64,000 bases of DNA from Narthecium ossifragum. Its lineage: Eukaryota; Streptophyta; Magnoliopsida; Dioscoreales; Nartheciaceae. The stretch is from assembly GCA_963920575.1 (NCBI GenBank), contig OY986965.1:8387134-8451133 (forward strand), read 5' to 3'. The notes under the pieces were generated by a model that worked only from the letters and a program-made list of their open reading frames with translations, searched no databases and was not told the origin of the DNA. Below, piece by piece: positions 53,003 through 64,000 of this stretch (positions are counted from its first letter, which is position 1; every line of letters starts with the position of its first letter). Both the position numbers and the translations under genes were made by a program.

Positions 53003-55544
53003 TGTCACGCCCCGACCCAGAAAACCCATCCGGGACGAGGCGTGAGGGTCCTAACACTATTCATCATCAACCGGCGCAGTACAATCGGAACGGATAAACA
53101 ATTTAAACAAAGGTATTCCAGAGGCTAAACAGATTCAATTCAAAATTTTATACAAACATCCTTCAAGGTACAAATATGATACAAGATCCCAAAAATCCTC
53201 AAAGGTACAACAGATATATATATAAATATCAAAAGGGTACAATCGTCATATCCTCCAACAAAATCTAAGACGCCTTTGGATGTACCTGCGCCGCCAAAAG
53301 CCAAGCCAGCTGGCTCCACCGAAGAAGTACCGCCGCCTGCACTTGCAAACGCAGCCCGGGTAGGAATGAGCATAAAGCCCAGTAGGGTTCTACTTTACGG
53401 CACACTGAAGGGAGGAAAACAACAACAGTGTTGTCCCCCAGCCTAAGTCTAAAGGATGCCACGGGTCACATAACCCACCGATGTCCCAAGGGTTCCTGTC
53501 ATGAAACCTCTCTCCTGAACATGTTACCAGGAGGACCACGGAAACAGTAACATGCAGGCTCTAACCCTTACCCAGCAGGGATACCACTGCCTGGGGACCA
53601 TGTCGGGAACTCCTCGGTTGCATCCTTAGCACTTGGCCTTGGAAGACAACACGACCTCTAAACCTCAAACAAAGATTCAAGCCGACTATCGCAATCCTCA
53701 ATCATCAGAGATTCAGATCGACAATCACACCCTAATTGTGACTACCCAGCCACGGTCCTAAGGCTAGATCCGAGCTACCCGAGAGCCTCGGATCGGCGAC
53801 CCAAGACATCGCCCACCTAACCTCAAATGCCTCTAATGCATACAATGCATGAGCTTAAGCAAGCATCTAATCCTAGATGTCTCTATATGTCACATCAACT
53901 GTTATAAGTTCAATAGATATACAATAGCCCTCGGCACTCGCCGGCAAGAGGCTAAGGTTCCACAATTCCTCATTAGCTAGCACTCATAGCTAGCTAATGG
54001 TTAAGTAAGCAACCAGACATTTAATCTCTATCAAACTTGAATTAAATGCAAACACAACCATAAGTTTGCTAAAAAGGGGAGAAACTCGGATCAAATCTCA
54101 AACCCGATGAAAACCCTTTGAAAACCTCATCAAATCCATCTATAAACCTCCCAAGACGTTTAAGACTCAATCAAAGTTGAAAGCCATTCGAGAAGAACCA
54201 AAGAACACTGTTCAAGGGGTCACGGACGATACCACGGTCGATCCGTGGATCGAACGTGAGGCCACAGACGATGCCACGGTCGATCCGTGGATCGACCGTG
54301 AGACCCATACGAAGAAAACCAAGGGCGACGGTCGATCCAACCATCGACCCTGAGAAGCCCAAAACCAAGCAGAGCCTGACGGTCGATGCGACGGTCGATC
54401 CGACGGTCGACCGTCAGGTAAATGGCGAAAAAGCGAAGGCCCCACGGTCGATCGATCCATCGACCCTGGGGACCCAAAAACTCAACAGAGCCCAACGGTC
54501 GATGCCACGGTCGATCCGACGGTCGACCGTCAGGCCCAGAGAAAATATACTAAAGCATGACGGTCGATACACAGATCGACCGTCGAGCTGACGGTCGATG
54601 CACCGATCGACCGTCGAGCTCCAGACGCAAAATACCAGAAATCCTAATTCTAAGATTTCAAGAATCAAACATGTTAGAATACAATCAAATTTTGCAAGCA
54701 AGTATATTTTGAGGTGAGGAAACTAATGGTATAAAGAAATCCAGTTTTTAACGGTTAAATCCCATTTTAGGTCTGAAAAATCAAAAACCGACGAAACCGT
54801 GAGATACGAAAACTAACCATTATAACACCAGTTTTGCAATGCAAGAATACAAGGAATGAGCTACATTACATAGGCAAGGATCTACAAGCATGCTATCATG
54901 GTATTCACAGCAAAAACACAAACATCCTAACCTAGTAGAACCCGATCCAGGGATCGAGGTAGAAACACCTACCTTAAACGCAATCCCAGCTTCTCCACGC
55001 GTCCAGCCAACCTTGCCACGAAGATCTGCTACTCAGCCCCTCCAAGATCAAGCCCAGCCGAAGGAGAGGGAAGAAGGGGAGAAGAAGAGGAGACGTCGGT
55101 GGAGAAGAGAAGGAAGAACCAGCCAAAGAAAGAGAAGAAGGGAAGGAGAGAAGAGAGGAGAGAAGAGAGGGGAGCAGGTGGGGGTTGGAGCCAACTGCTC
55201 CAACCACCCTCCACTCACCAGGCCCCTAATGGGCCGGATCCTCTCTAACGGGCCAAAAACCCGTTGACCCGCTAACGAGCCCGATAGCGAGCTCTAGCGC
55301 ACCCGAGCTGGGATCTTCCGATCCCGGGTCCGCCTAACCATCCTAAACAACCACATACATCAATCCAAGTCCGTGGGTGCAACGCGGGTGTGAAACCGAC
55401 CACCAGGGGGCATATTTACCAAAATGCCCTTGGGGTCCAAACCGCCACACGATCGCCCGATCGTGCCCGACGCGGAACCAAACCAACAGGAAACCGGCTC
55501 TCGAACCACGTGGTCGAGTCAGGTCTGAGGGGCGGGCTCTCACA
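53003..55544 (-). mobile_element. Solo LTR, family A, inverted copy
   Basis: Plus strand begins TGTCACGCCCCGACCCAG and ends GGGCGGGCTCTCACA. Perfect target duplication GAACA (52,998-53,002 and 55,545-55,549). It is collinear in reverse with 39,251-41,863, including the palindrome array (54,230-54,620). Confidence 0.9.
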
Positions 55545-55564
55545 GAACAAATCCCAACATTATT

Positions 55565-57690
55565 TGCATATTAGTGGTAATCATGTTGCATTTTGTCAGA
55601 ATATGTCTTCGATTTTTTAACTCTGCTATTAATTCAAGCTACCCTTAAGGCTCCTAGTGTCATGGGCACACATATTTAGGAGTTTTGTCTTCGCATTTTG
55701 CTGTTACACGAGTTTATTGATTTTGTGCTAAATTAAATGTAGCATTTTGCGTGGTGTTAGAACAGAAATTTGACCATTGACCGGGACCGTAGTCAAGGTC
55801 AAAATCTATTTCCACATTCAAAAATCAAGAGATTGTAGTTTAGTTCAACTCCTTCGAATGATCGAATCAGAGGTGTTAAAGTGTACAAAGAAGTTATTTG
55901 GTTAATGATGGAGTTGATGTAAATTGTTTATGAGCAGTGACATGTAAAATGGACAGTGATAGATAAAACAATGGAAGATGGAGAATGGATGATATGCTAT
56001 GTTATAACTACTCCTATGAGTAATAGATCTACTCCCATGAATAGAATTATGGTAGCACTACTCCTAGGAAATTATGGTAATACTAGTAGTCATATGGAAG
56101 AAATTATTGTAGCACTACTCCTAGAAATGAAGGACTGGTTGCAAGAATTAAAAGGAATAAAAGCTTCATTAGGATGAATAGGGCTACATTGATAAATATA
56201 AAAAGTTACATAGAAAAGCTGGTTTGCTTTGATGGTCGGGGCTCTTTTTTCTTCATCTTCTTGGCCTTTTATAGAGTTTCTGGTAACCACCTTGAACCCA
56301 CCAGAACTACCCACTGCAACTGTCAGAACTGAATCTGAACTGTCAGAAATGCATAACTAGACGATATCTTCAGTTATTTACGAAACTGCCACTAAACAAC
56401 ATCCTTTTTCATTGTTGCTATTTAGCCGATGATAACATTGGAATCTGGAAAAACTCTGAACACGAAAGTTGTAGGTCTTCGAATTCTCTTTCCATCGGTC
56501 CAAAAACCAACTCATTTGGACATCGTATAAGAAAGTAATCACCAAAATGGTCAGTCTTCATTAATAGCCATTATTAAAATATGGCGGATAGAGTTTGGCT
56601 GATATCGGTCATTCTTTGACCGATGAAACTTAGAAATTCATCCATTATTTACTCTTTTGCCACTAGACACTTTGACTATTAATTTGATATATCAAATGAC
56701 CGAATTTGGAGATGACGTCAACAACAAACTTGTAGATCTTTTCGTCCTCTTTCCAATGATTCAAGAATCGACCAATTTTGATACTTGATGTAAAAGTTAT
56801 GGCCAAAATACTCTAACTATATCAAAGCCAAAGATATGGACGATTTGATGTCAATTTCGTCTTATTTATGAAATTGCCATTGATCTTGCCAATCGCCCAA
56901 ATGGTTATTTTTATGGCTAACACGTGGTTTGTCGAATGATGGACCACTAGCTTTGGGTTGATTTCTTTAATGGCTCACGACCCCACCTAGCTGCTCAACT
57001 TGCTGCTTCAATTATAGAAGAAGAGGACGCAAGTAGCTGTAGAGTAGTATTGTCGTAGAAACTACTAGCGGATACTAGTAGCAGGAAATCGCCACAAAGA
57101 AGAGAAGAGAAGAGAAGAGAAGAATATGAGAATTGGATTTCTACAATTAATGGCTGCAGAGCACCCGTCCACTTAATGGTTGGATGACCCCCTATCCCTT
57201 CTTAATGCTAACAAAGAGAACTTTCATTAATCAATGCTTAACCCTATACATAGAATTCATCCCTATCTATAGGGTATGCTACTCATGAGATATGAAAAAG
57301 ACGTACCTCTTAGCACACACAGGTACTAACTCCTAATCCTACTCAACTCCCTCTCCTTGACTCTTAAAGACAGCTAAACTTCTACTTGACTTCATATTAA
57401 GAACTCAACTCCTACGGGTACTTTGAGTTATGCTTACGGATTCGACTGGATCGTCATGACTCATCAATATCTCATCCTCAGAAGGAAAAACGATGTGCAA
57501 ATCCTCCTTCGCAAGCAGTAGGCATAAAGCTCTCAAATTCCTTCATTGTTTGTTCTTTCTTATTGCAGTTAGACAGAAGCCATCTCAATCTGGCTTACCT
57601 TTCTGTTGTTTTCAACAGTGAAAGCACTAGTTTTTTTTTTATAATGGTTTATATCTTCTGTCTGGAGACAAAATGTTTGATTTCTCTTTG
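55565..57690. other. Intergenic/transposon-derived, not resolved
   Basis: AT-rich. It contains a simple 'agaag' run near 57,098-57,122. A block near 57,151 ('ctgcagagcacccgtccac', then 'ttaatggttggatgacc') is similar to part of the Pol III fragment at 51,944. The word 'ttgcagttagacagaagcc' at 57,565 resembles 'gttagacaaaggcag' at 52,050, so a second decayed relative of that gene region may lie here. No intact gene seen. Confidence 0.35.
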
Positions 57691-57860
57691 TGTAGGTCTT
57701 CTCTGCTGATGTGTTTATCTGAATCGGTGAACATTCTGATCATGACTTTCCATTCATGGGTGCAAATAATAGCTCACGCAGCCTCGGAAAATTTGATGAA
57801 CAGCCACAAAATTATTGGAAAAATTCAGGTCATTCAATAAGGTACAAATTTGACGATCAG
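57691..57860 (+). pseudogene. Possible exon of an unrecognised gene
   Basis: Following a 'gtgtag' acceptor, the frame reads ADVFI, an in-frame TGA, then IGEHSDHDFPFMGANNSSR and SLGKFDEQPQNYWKNSG to YKFDDQ before a GTACTT donor. Composition looks coding but I do not recognise the family, and the stop suggests decay. Confidence 0.3.
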
Positions 57861-58267
57861 GTACTTTCTCTGGAATATTGCCCCATTTGTGTACATATAA
57901 CTCTCAATGGTATGCAAAACATGTTGGATTTTACCAATATTTTGAGAATTTCTCCAGAATTAAACTTGAAGTTGACCAAGTGCACGTTTTTGCTACAACA
58001 CTAGAAAATCGTAATTTTTAACACACCTGATACAAATAAGATCCAAATCTTCCCTTCTAAAGTGAGAACATAAACCCTGTCTAGCATCAAGTATCACTTC
58101 AGTAGGCCTATTCGACTTGAAGATAAGGCCCTCCTCCTCTTCAACCACATTCTCCACCTACTCATCCCTTACTGCATGAACCGCTTCATCAGCTCCTACT
58201 CGCCTCACGACCGCTCACCGGGAGACATATTGCTTCTATGATCCGAAAACAGCGGATTTCTAAACAC

Positions 58268-58965
58268 TCAATAAGCAAACCTGTTCATCGGCCCCTCCTC
58301 CGGCACCCTCCCGGCCACGATGTCTTTGCTGGAACCCCCGGCTTCGATCGGTTGCTTACCTTTTGCCGCAGACTTCATCTCAGCTGAGTTCTGGTTGTAA
58401 CTGCTATTACTGGAGCTGTTGCTTCTGCTATCTGTTCCTGACGTAGAAGAATCATCACTGACTGTGTTGAAGATTGTTACGCTCTCCTTCTTCGCGCAGC
58501 GAAAAGAATGGCTCTTTGTTCTTCCATCGTATAATGGCAGAAGGGATTCTCGTTGTCGTGCGCCGATACTATCCCTTCCTATGTTATAACTAGTGGATAG
58601 CTTCCTCTCTACTCCCTCCTTAGCTTTCACTACTTCGCCGAGTTTTTCTAAGACTTCATTGTTTCCGGAGTCCTCCTCAGCCACCTGTTGTTCCAGCTCA
58701 GAAATCATTCTGCTGAACTTTTTCCGCTTATGGTGGAGAGATCGCTGAAAAGAATGAATTCAAACACAATGATAAGGCATCGGTCTTTTCTTGGCGAAGA
58801 ACTTACTCTCTTCTCAAGGAACCTTGGTAGCCTGTCATCCTGCAGCTTCTTCTTCCTCCAGAATAAACAGCAGAATCTGACTAATCCAGCTAGCAACACC
58901 ACAATCACAAACTGGAAGAGCACGAAGAGTAGGAATGAAAATGCTTGTAAAAAATTAAAATGAAT
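58268..58965 (-). CDS. Putative single-pass membrane protein, start not found
   Basis: Two exons on the minus strand: open from 58,965 down to 58,807 (donor GTAAGT), and 58,744-58,268 (acceptor TTTCAG, stop TGA), in phase. The first encodes a hydrophobic stretch (AFSFLLFVLFQFVIVVLLAG, then LVRFCCLFWRKKK), a membrane helix followed by basic residues. The second encodes a basic then helical segment (RSLHHKRKKFSRMISELEQQ, VAEED) and a Ser/Asn-rich tail ending EGPMNRFAY. Topology suggests N-terminal anchor, cytosolic tail. No ATG precedes the helix in frame; upstream sequence (58,966-59,060) is a simple repeat, so the 5' end may be lost or lie in another exon. I do not recognise the family. Confidence 0.5.
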
Positions 58966-59065
58966 TTAAAAAGATGAAAATGAATTCAAAATGATGAAGA
59001 TGCATTTAAAAAGATGAAAATGCATTTAGAAAGATGAAAATGAATTTAAAAATATGAAAATGCAT
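58966..59065. repeat. 'aaaatgaatttaaaaagatg' repeat
   Basis: Five to six units of about 20 bp. Inverted versions ('attttcatctttttgatct') occur at 60,145-60,220, so the two may be the ends of one element of about 1.2 kb. Confidence 0.6.
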
Positions 59066-61862
59066 TTTTGTCAATTTTAGATTGTCAATTTTCCAATCTT
59101 TATGTACAATTTTGATGCGTAAATTTTTATTTACAAAATTTTTACGTTATATTTGACGCAGGGTAAACGTGGGATCTCTCTATGGGAGAGACAACCAGAC
59201 TCTCTATGGGAGAGACAATCAGATTTCTATGGGGAAGAAACCAAAAAAACCTAATTTTTATTCATCAACCAAAAAACTGGTTTTACAAACCCTAAGGCCT
59301 CCTTTTATAGGATTAAGGAAAGACCAACTCAACTCAAACATGGACTCAACCATCAAACTCCTAATAAAGCCAGAATTAAACCTGGAATTAAAAAATAGGA
59401 GAAAACCTATTGGAAATAGGAAATCTGTCAAAAATAGAAACCGATAAAACTGCCTAAAAAGGAAAGTTTTCACTTAAACTGAAATTTTAAGCCAAACGAA
59501 GAGGAATTTGGATTCGGGGGTGAAGGTCATGGAGAGATCAAAGATCTCCGATGGATCACGACGGGCTCGTCGAGCCGGTCGTTTCGACTGGTCGCACGCC
59601 CCGATCGGACACTCAGATCAAAAGTTATGGCCATCCAAAGATTTGAGTCGGACGGATGGGGTCCGAATGCGTCCGGATCGCCTCGGGGCCTGCTCCAGAT
59701 CGGACTCGGTCAGATCTGCCCTTGGTCCTGCATCAATATTACTGTTCAATTTTTTACGTTGGCAATCGGATTAATTTGGCTTGATCTTGCTTGCAATCAG
59801 CTCAGATCTTGGCAGATGGATGGATCAAATCATTCTGATTTGAGGTGATCTAGACAAGTCTGGATTGCGAGATTTGGGTATGATTCAATCTGGTGGGCTG
59901 GACCAGATTAGATCAAAGGGTGATTCAATCTGGTGGCTGAGCCTGGTTGAACCAGCTCAGGTGGCTTGTTAGGGATTATGGCCCCGAGTAGAAGAGACGA
60001 CGAGCAGCTGCCGGATCTGGTCGGAGGATGGCTAGAGACAGGTCAGAAGGACTTGGGTCAGAAGGACTTTTGATATCCGGATCTGGGGTCGGATGATGAT
60101 GGGGAGGCAGGAGGCGGCGGTGTGGAGTAGGGGCGGCGGTGTTGGATCATTTTTCATCTTTCTTATTTATTTTCATCTTTCTGTTCATTTTCATCTTTTT
60201 GATCTATTTTCATCTTTGTTGATCTAATTTGAATTCAGACTGGATCAAGTTGGGCTGGATCAGATTCAATCTGATCGGACCAGACTGCTTGGCCTGGTGG
60301 AACCAACTCAAACCCAACCAGCTCAGGGAGAGCTGCTCATCGGGACGGCGACCACGAGCAAGGGTGCGTAGCATGACAATGGATTTGCACCCGGGAATGG
60401 TGGAGGACGGGCCGTGAGGCAATGGGACCACCAAATTGCTTGATTGGCTAAACCGTTTCAAACCACTTGGCTCGGTTGAACCAACTGAGGCTGATGGTGC
60501 TCGATGAGGAGGACGGCCGCGAGGGGAGGGGGCGGTGGTAGCCAGCAGATCTTACCTGGGAACAGCCGGGGAAGGGTTGTGGGCCGGCGAGATGGCTGGA
60601 TCCGAGACTGGGTGGAGCTAGAGAGACGGCGGGGTGTTGGATTCCGATGAGTCAGCGCCGGATCTAAGAGGGAGGAGGAGCTCGAATGGGCTCTCGACGT
60701 GGACGGAGGCCGAGAAGGACGAGCGGTGTCGATGCCTCATTGGGTAGCGTTGGGTTTCGTTGAAAGCTGGGAGTCGGGGACGGGAGGCGTCGACGGCGTC
60801 GTCGGGTGGAGAGGAGCTATTGGGTGGCTTCGGTGGTGACGGAACTGGGAGGAGTTGTCGCGGGTGGGCATTGCCTCACTGGAGGAGAGTGGAAGCTTTG
60901 TGAGGAGGGTGGATCTGGCCGGATTTGGGAGGGTGATGGATCTCGGGTGAATACTGATGTTGGATCTTGCTGGAGAAGACAGAGAAGACGGTCACGACCA
61001 AGGAAGGGATGATGCCAAGCGTTGGATCTCATCGGAAGTACACCGGGGAAGGAGAGGCGGGGTCACGATGCTCGAATCCGAGCTCGGGAGAGTTGCCGTA
61101 GGAGAGATCGCCGGGAAGGGGGTGGTCGTCGGAGTGAGTGGCCGGCGGAGAAGGTGAGGTTTCTCTCATTGGAGGTGAGAAGAGGGGAGAGAGAAAAGGC
61201 TGGAATTAAAAAATAAATAAAAAGAGGATATTATTATCTTTTTGAGGTGATTTGGGCTTATTAATTAAAAATAAATAAATATGGGGTTTTGACAAAATAC
61301 GTGGGGGAGGGGGGGGGGGGGGGGGGGGGGGGGTGGGGTGTTGGATAAGAAGGTCTAGATTTTAAAGTTCCGGCCAAATACCCCTTTTTTTAAACAAACA
61401 AGCATGGGTAGTTGAGTACTAACTAAAATAAGCAATATATGGCGAGCAACCCATAATCTCATCCGGCAGTGACGACTTATATGACCGCCAAGTGGATGAA
61501 ATGCAATAGGGAAAGGATACATCTTATTCAAAGTAAGGATGGCAAAGCAATATGGCTGAGAGTGAGCAAGACGAAGACCTACTTATTCTATTTATTGTGG
61601 CTTTTATTATAGTAGATAGATTACTTGGGCCACAAGCCAAGGAGACCCCATAGGACATCGCCATCACGAATCCGCCGTGCGTCACCGCTTACGACATGTA
61701 CCATCTTATATATTAGAAAAATAATCTAAGTACATGTCACGGGACATGTATATTAGACATGATTAAATCGATAGTAAGATATCGAATCAACCAACTAATT
61801 CATTGATAATTAGATACCAATGGACTAAATAAAAGATTCGGTATCTCACTACCGATATATGA
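59066..61862. other. Transposon-like region with LTR features, GC-rich part and poly-G run
   Basis: Around 59,166-59,230 'ctctctatgggagagaca' is repeated and 'ttattcatcaacc' follows, as in copia LTRs. From 59,510 to 61,170 the sequence is GC-rich with open frames on both strands that I cannot match. A 25-bp G run is at 61,309-61,333. No gene supported. Confidence 0.35.
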
Positions 61863-62223
61863 TGTTGTGAAATCCACGCTATGAACGCAGCCAATTGAAG
61901 AGGAAACGAAAACAACCAACAAGCAATCACACGACACAAAGATATACGTGATTCCCCTAAGATTAAGATACATCTACGGGCGAGGAGAGAGAGAGTTCAC
62001 TAACAATGGTGAAGAAGAGATACAAAGAGCCGGCTATAATCCGTAACTCTAGAGAGACCGAATATGCTTGAGAGCTGCACACACCTCCCTTAACCCTAGA
62101 ATATCCTAGGATTTTTTGAATTTATATTATACTCTATGCAATCCTAAATAGGAATACAATTAGGATACAGTAAACACATAAGTCCGGCTTTGCCCCTTAG
62201 CCAAATTCAAGGCATTCTCAACA
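61863..62223 (-). mobile_element. Copia 3' LTR
   Basis: Plus strand TGTTGTGAAATCC to TTCTCAACA (ends TGTTG/CAACA inverted), 361 bp. On the minus strand it follows a purine-rich tract CAAGGTGGAGAAT (62,224-62,236), the expected polypurine tract. It pairs with the pol gene upstream on the minus strand; the other LTR is outside the window. Confidence 0.8.
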
Positions 62224-62317
62224 ATTCTCCACCTTGACTTGAATTCACCAGGCTCAAACCACTGATTATAGCAACCCTCTTCTGCCTCTACCTTGCCAAA
62301 ATGCCCCTGAGGGGCGA

Positions 62318-63924
62318 TCAACTGCAAATGTTGAGCAAGTCCAAGCAATGTTTGAACTTGGCAACCGGAACCGGTTTAGTCATCATGTCTGCCGGGTTAT
62401 CCGCCGTTCCCACTTTCTTTACCTCAACCTGCTTCTGTGAGACAATATCCCGAATGAAGTGACATCTGACATCAATATGCTTGGTCCGCTCATGATACAT
62501 CAGATTTTTAGTCAGATGTATAGCACTCTGCGAGTCACAAAAGACTGAAGTAACTCCTTGTGCAATACCAAGTTCACGAAGTATTCCTCACATCCACAAT
62601 GCTTCCTTCACAGCTTCGGCAATGGCCATATACTCAGCTTCTGTTGTAGACAGCGTGACCGTAGCCTGCAAAGTAGCTTTCCAACTAATGGCACTTCCGA
62701 ATAGAGTAAACACATAACCTGTCAGAGACCTCCTCTTATCGTGGTCACCAGCAAAATCCGAATCTACATATCCAATGGCTTGATTACCCGGATTAGAAAC
62801 CCCAAACAAAAGACCCAAATCTGCAGTTCCTCTCAAATACCGAAGTATCCACTTCACAGCCTCCCAATGTGCCTTTCCCGGTCGCCCCATATAACGACTA
62901 ACAACACTAACTGCATGTGAAATGTCGGGACGAGTACATACCATAGCATACATAAGGCTTCCAACAGCGCTCGAATACGGAACCCGTGCCATAAGCTTTT
63001 CTTCTCCCTTAGATTTTGGTGACTGCTCAGCCGAAAGTCGAAAGTGTGTTGCAAAGAGGGTACTGATTGGCTTCGAGTTCTGCATGGCAAAGCGCTCAAG
63101 CACTTTGAGAATATATGACTTCTGATTCAAGAACAGCTTGCCATCTCCTCGAATCCTGCTAATCTTCATAACCAAAGTTCATTTTGCTGCACCCAAATCT
63201 TTCATCTCAAATTCACCACCTAACTGTCGCTTTAACCCGCTGATTTCTGATACACTCTTGACAGCAATTAGCATATCATCAACATACAACAGTAAGTAAA
63301 TAAACGAACCATCTGAGAGTTTCTGAAAATACACACAACTATCATATTCAATCCTGGAATATGATTGGCTTATCATGCATCAAACCGCTTATACCACTGC
63401 CTAGGAGATTGTTTTAGGCCATATAACGACTTACGAAGTAACCACACGTGATCTTCTTTACCAGAGACAACAAATCCCTCAGGTTGACGCATATAAATCT
63501 GTTCCTCAAGCTCCCCATGCAAAAAAGCAGTTTTAACATCAAGTTGCTCCAACTCAAGATCATAACATGCAACAATAGCAAGTAAAGTGCGAATGGAACT
63601 GTGTTTAACAACTAGTGAAAATACCTCATTATAGTCAACACCTTCCTTTTGACTGAATCCTTTCGCCACTAGCCGAGCTTTGAACTGTGCCTCTTCAACC
63701 CCTGGAATACCTGGTTTGCGCTTGAAAACCCACTTGCACCCAACAATCTTCCTGTTCATCAACGGTTCTATCAACTCCCAAGTCTGGTTTTTCTGAAGAG
63801 AATCAATCTCCTCATTCATAGCAACACACCATTGTGCACTCTCATTGCTCGAAGCAGCTTCCGCATAGGTCGAAGGCTCATCATACTCTACTGTTTCAGC
63901 AACCGATGAAGCAGAGGCCACCAT
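62318..63924 (-). pseudogene. Ty1/copia pol 3' part: reverse transcriptase and RNase H, with stops
   Basis: Minus-strand reading. Reverse transcriptase: NQTWELIEPLMNRKIVGCKW, FKARLVAKGFSQKEGVDYNE, QLDVKTAFLHGELEEQIYM, SLYGLKQSPRQWYKRF, then LLLYVDDML with the catalytic DD. RNase [51 protein letters not shown] and NPADMMTKP. This matches TNT1-type copia polyproteins. Disruptions: a one-base shift at about 63,374 after WYKRFDA, TGA at 63,179 and TGA at 62,585-62,587 after ALWM. The integrase and gag would lie beyond 64,000. An upstream stretch (63,925-64,000) is out of frame. It is non-functional. Confidence 0.93.
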
Positions 63925-64000
63925 CTCAGAATAAGCCGCATATTATATCAGGAGGTCGAATCTCCCTCCTTGGCCTATCTTTAGTGATAGTGCGTGGTTG

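Larger units (their letters stand above)
52306..55559. mobile_element. Copia-like solo LTR, interrupted by a family A LTR
   Basis: Outer ends TGTTAGGAAATCC and AATCCCAACA with target duplication TTATT (52,301-52,305 and 55,560-55,564), exact. After removing the inner LTR (53,003-55,544) and its duplication the outer LTR is about 0.71 kb. It contains 'cgtggaaaacctccc' typical of plant copia LTRs and a palindrome set (52,705-52,950). Confidence 0.85.

Overview
This window is nuclear DNA of a flowering plant. Genes have short exons with GT-AG introns. Recognisable plant families are present (NC2-beta/Dr1, an LEA_4 protein, a UBC37-like E2, ZIP-transporter and RNA polymerase III fragments), set in dense, nested plant transposons. 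I cannot place it more narrowly from sequence alone. About three quarters of the window is transposon-derived. Only two host genes look intact: the Dr1 homologue (14,449-20,092, minus, five exons, 155 codons) and a secreted-type LEA_4 protein (48,632-49,883, plus, three exons, 298 codons).

Layout. 1-2,245: 3' part of a large LTR carrying a hAT-type non-autonomous element. 2,631-3,374: 3' exons of a UBC37-like ubiquitin-conjugating enzyme without its catalytic half. 4,512-12,031: a complete-looking 7.5 kb Mutator-like element (MULE) with 43-bp terminal inverted repeats and a perfect 9-bp target duplication. It has two convergent genes: a transposase fused to an OTU cysteine-protease domain, and a seven-exon plant-mobile-domain (PMD) gene. 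All its non-coding blocks carry clustered palindromes of the form TTCGGTTTTTAAAAACCGAA. 12,436-14,060: LINE RNase H fragment split by a hAT-type element. 14,449-20,308: Dr1. 20,309-25,705: DNA transposons including a decayed autonomous hAT. 25,706-28,529: ZIP transporter 3' fragment with a hAT-type element. 28,684-30,990: solo LTR. 32,078-33,869: second copy of the Dr1 5' end plus ZIP fragment, in the same order. 33,870-41,863: nested LTRs and a deleted MuDR-type MULE. 42,494-48,288: a hAT element split by a solo LTR. 48,632-49,883: LEA gene. 51,099-51,339: small MULE-derived element with the same palindromes as the large MULE. 51,671-52,050: RNA polymerase III largest-subunit fragment. 52,306-55,559: LTR within LTR. 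58,268-58,965: possible membrane-protein gene. 61,863-64,000: 3' half of a Ty1/copia element.

The most interesting system is the 4.5-12.0 kb MULE. It combines a DDE transposase, a WRKY/GCM1-type zinc finger, a SWIM finger, an OTU protease and a PMD protein, and it carries distributed palindromes that are also kept in a 241-bp derivative elsewhere in the window. By analogy with VANDAL elements, whose VANC proteins act on short repeated motifs, the palindromes could be sites for an element-encoded protein. This is inference. Both genes carry one in-frame stop in this copy, so it is probably recently dead. The second notable pattern is that at least four unrelated LTR families here each contain a local array of palindromes centred on TCGA/GATCGATC.
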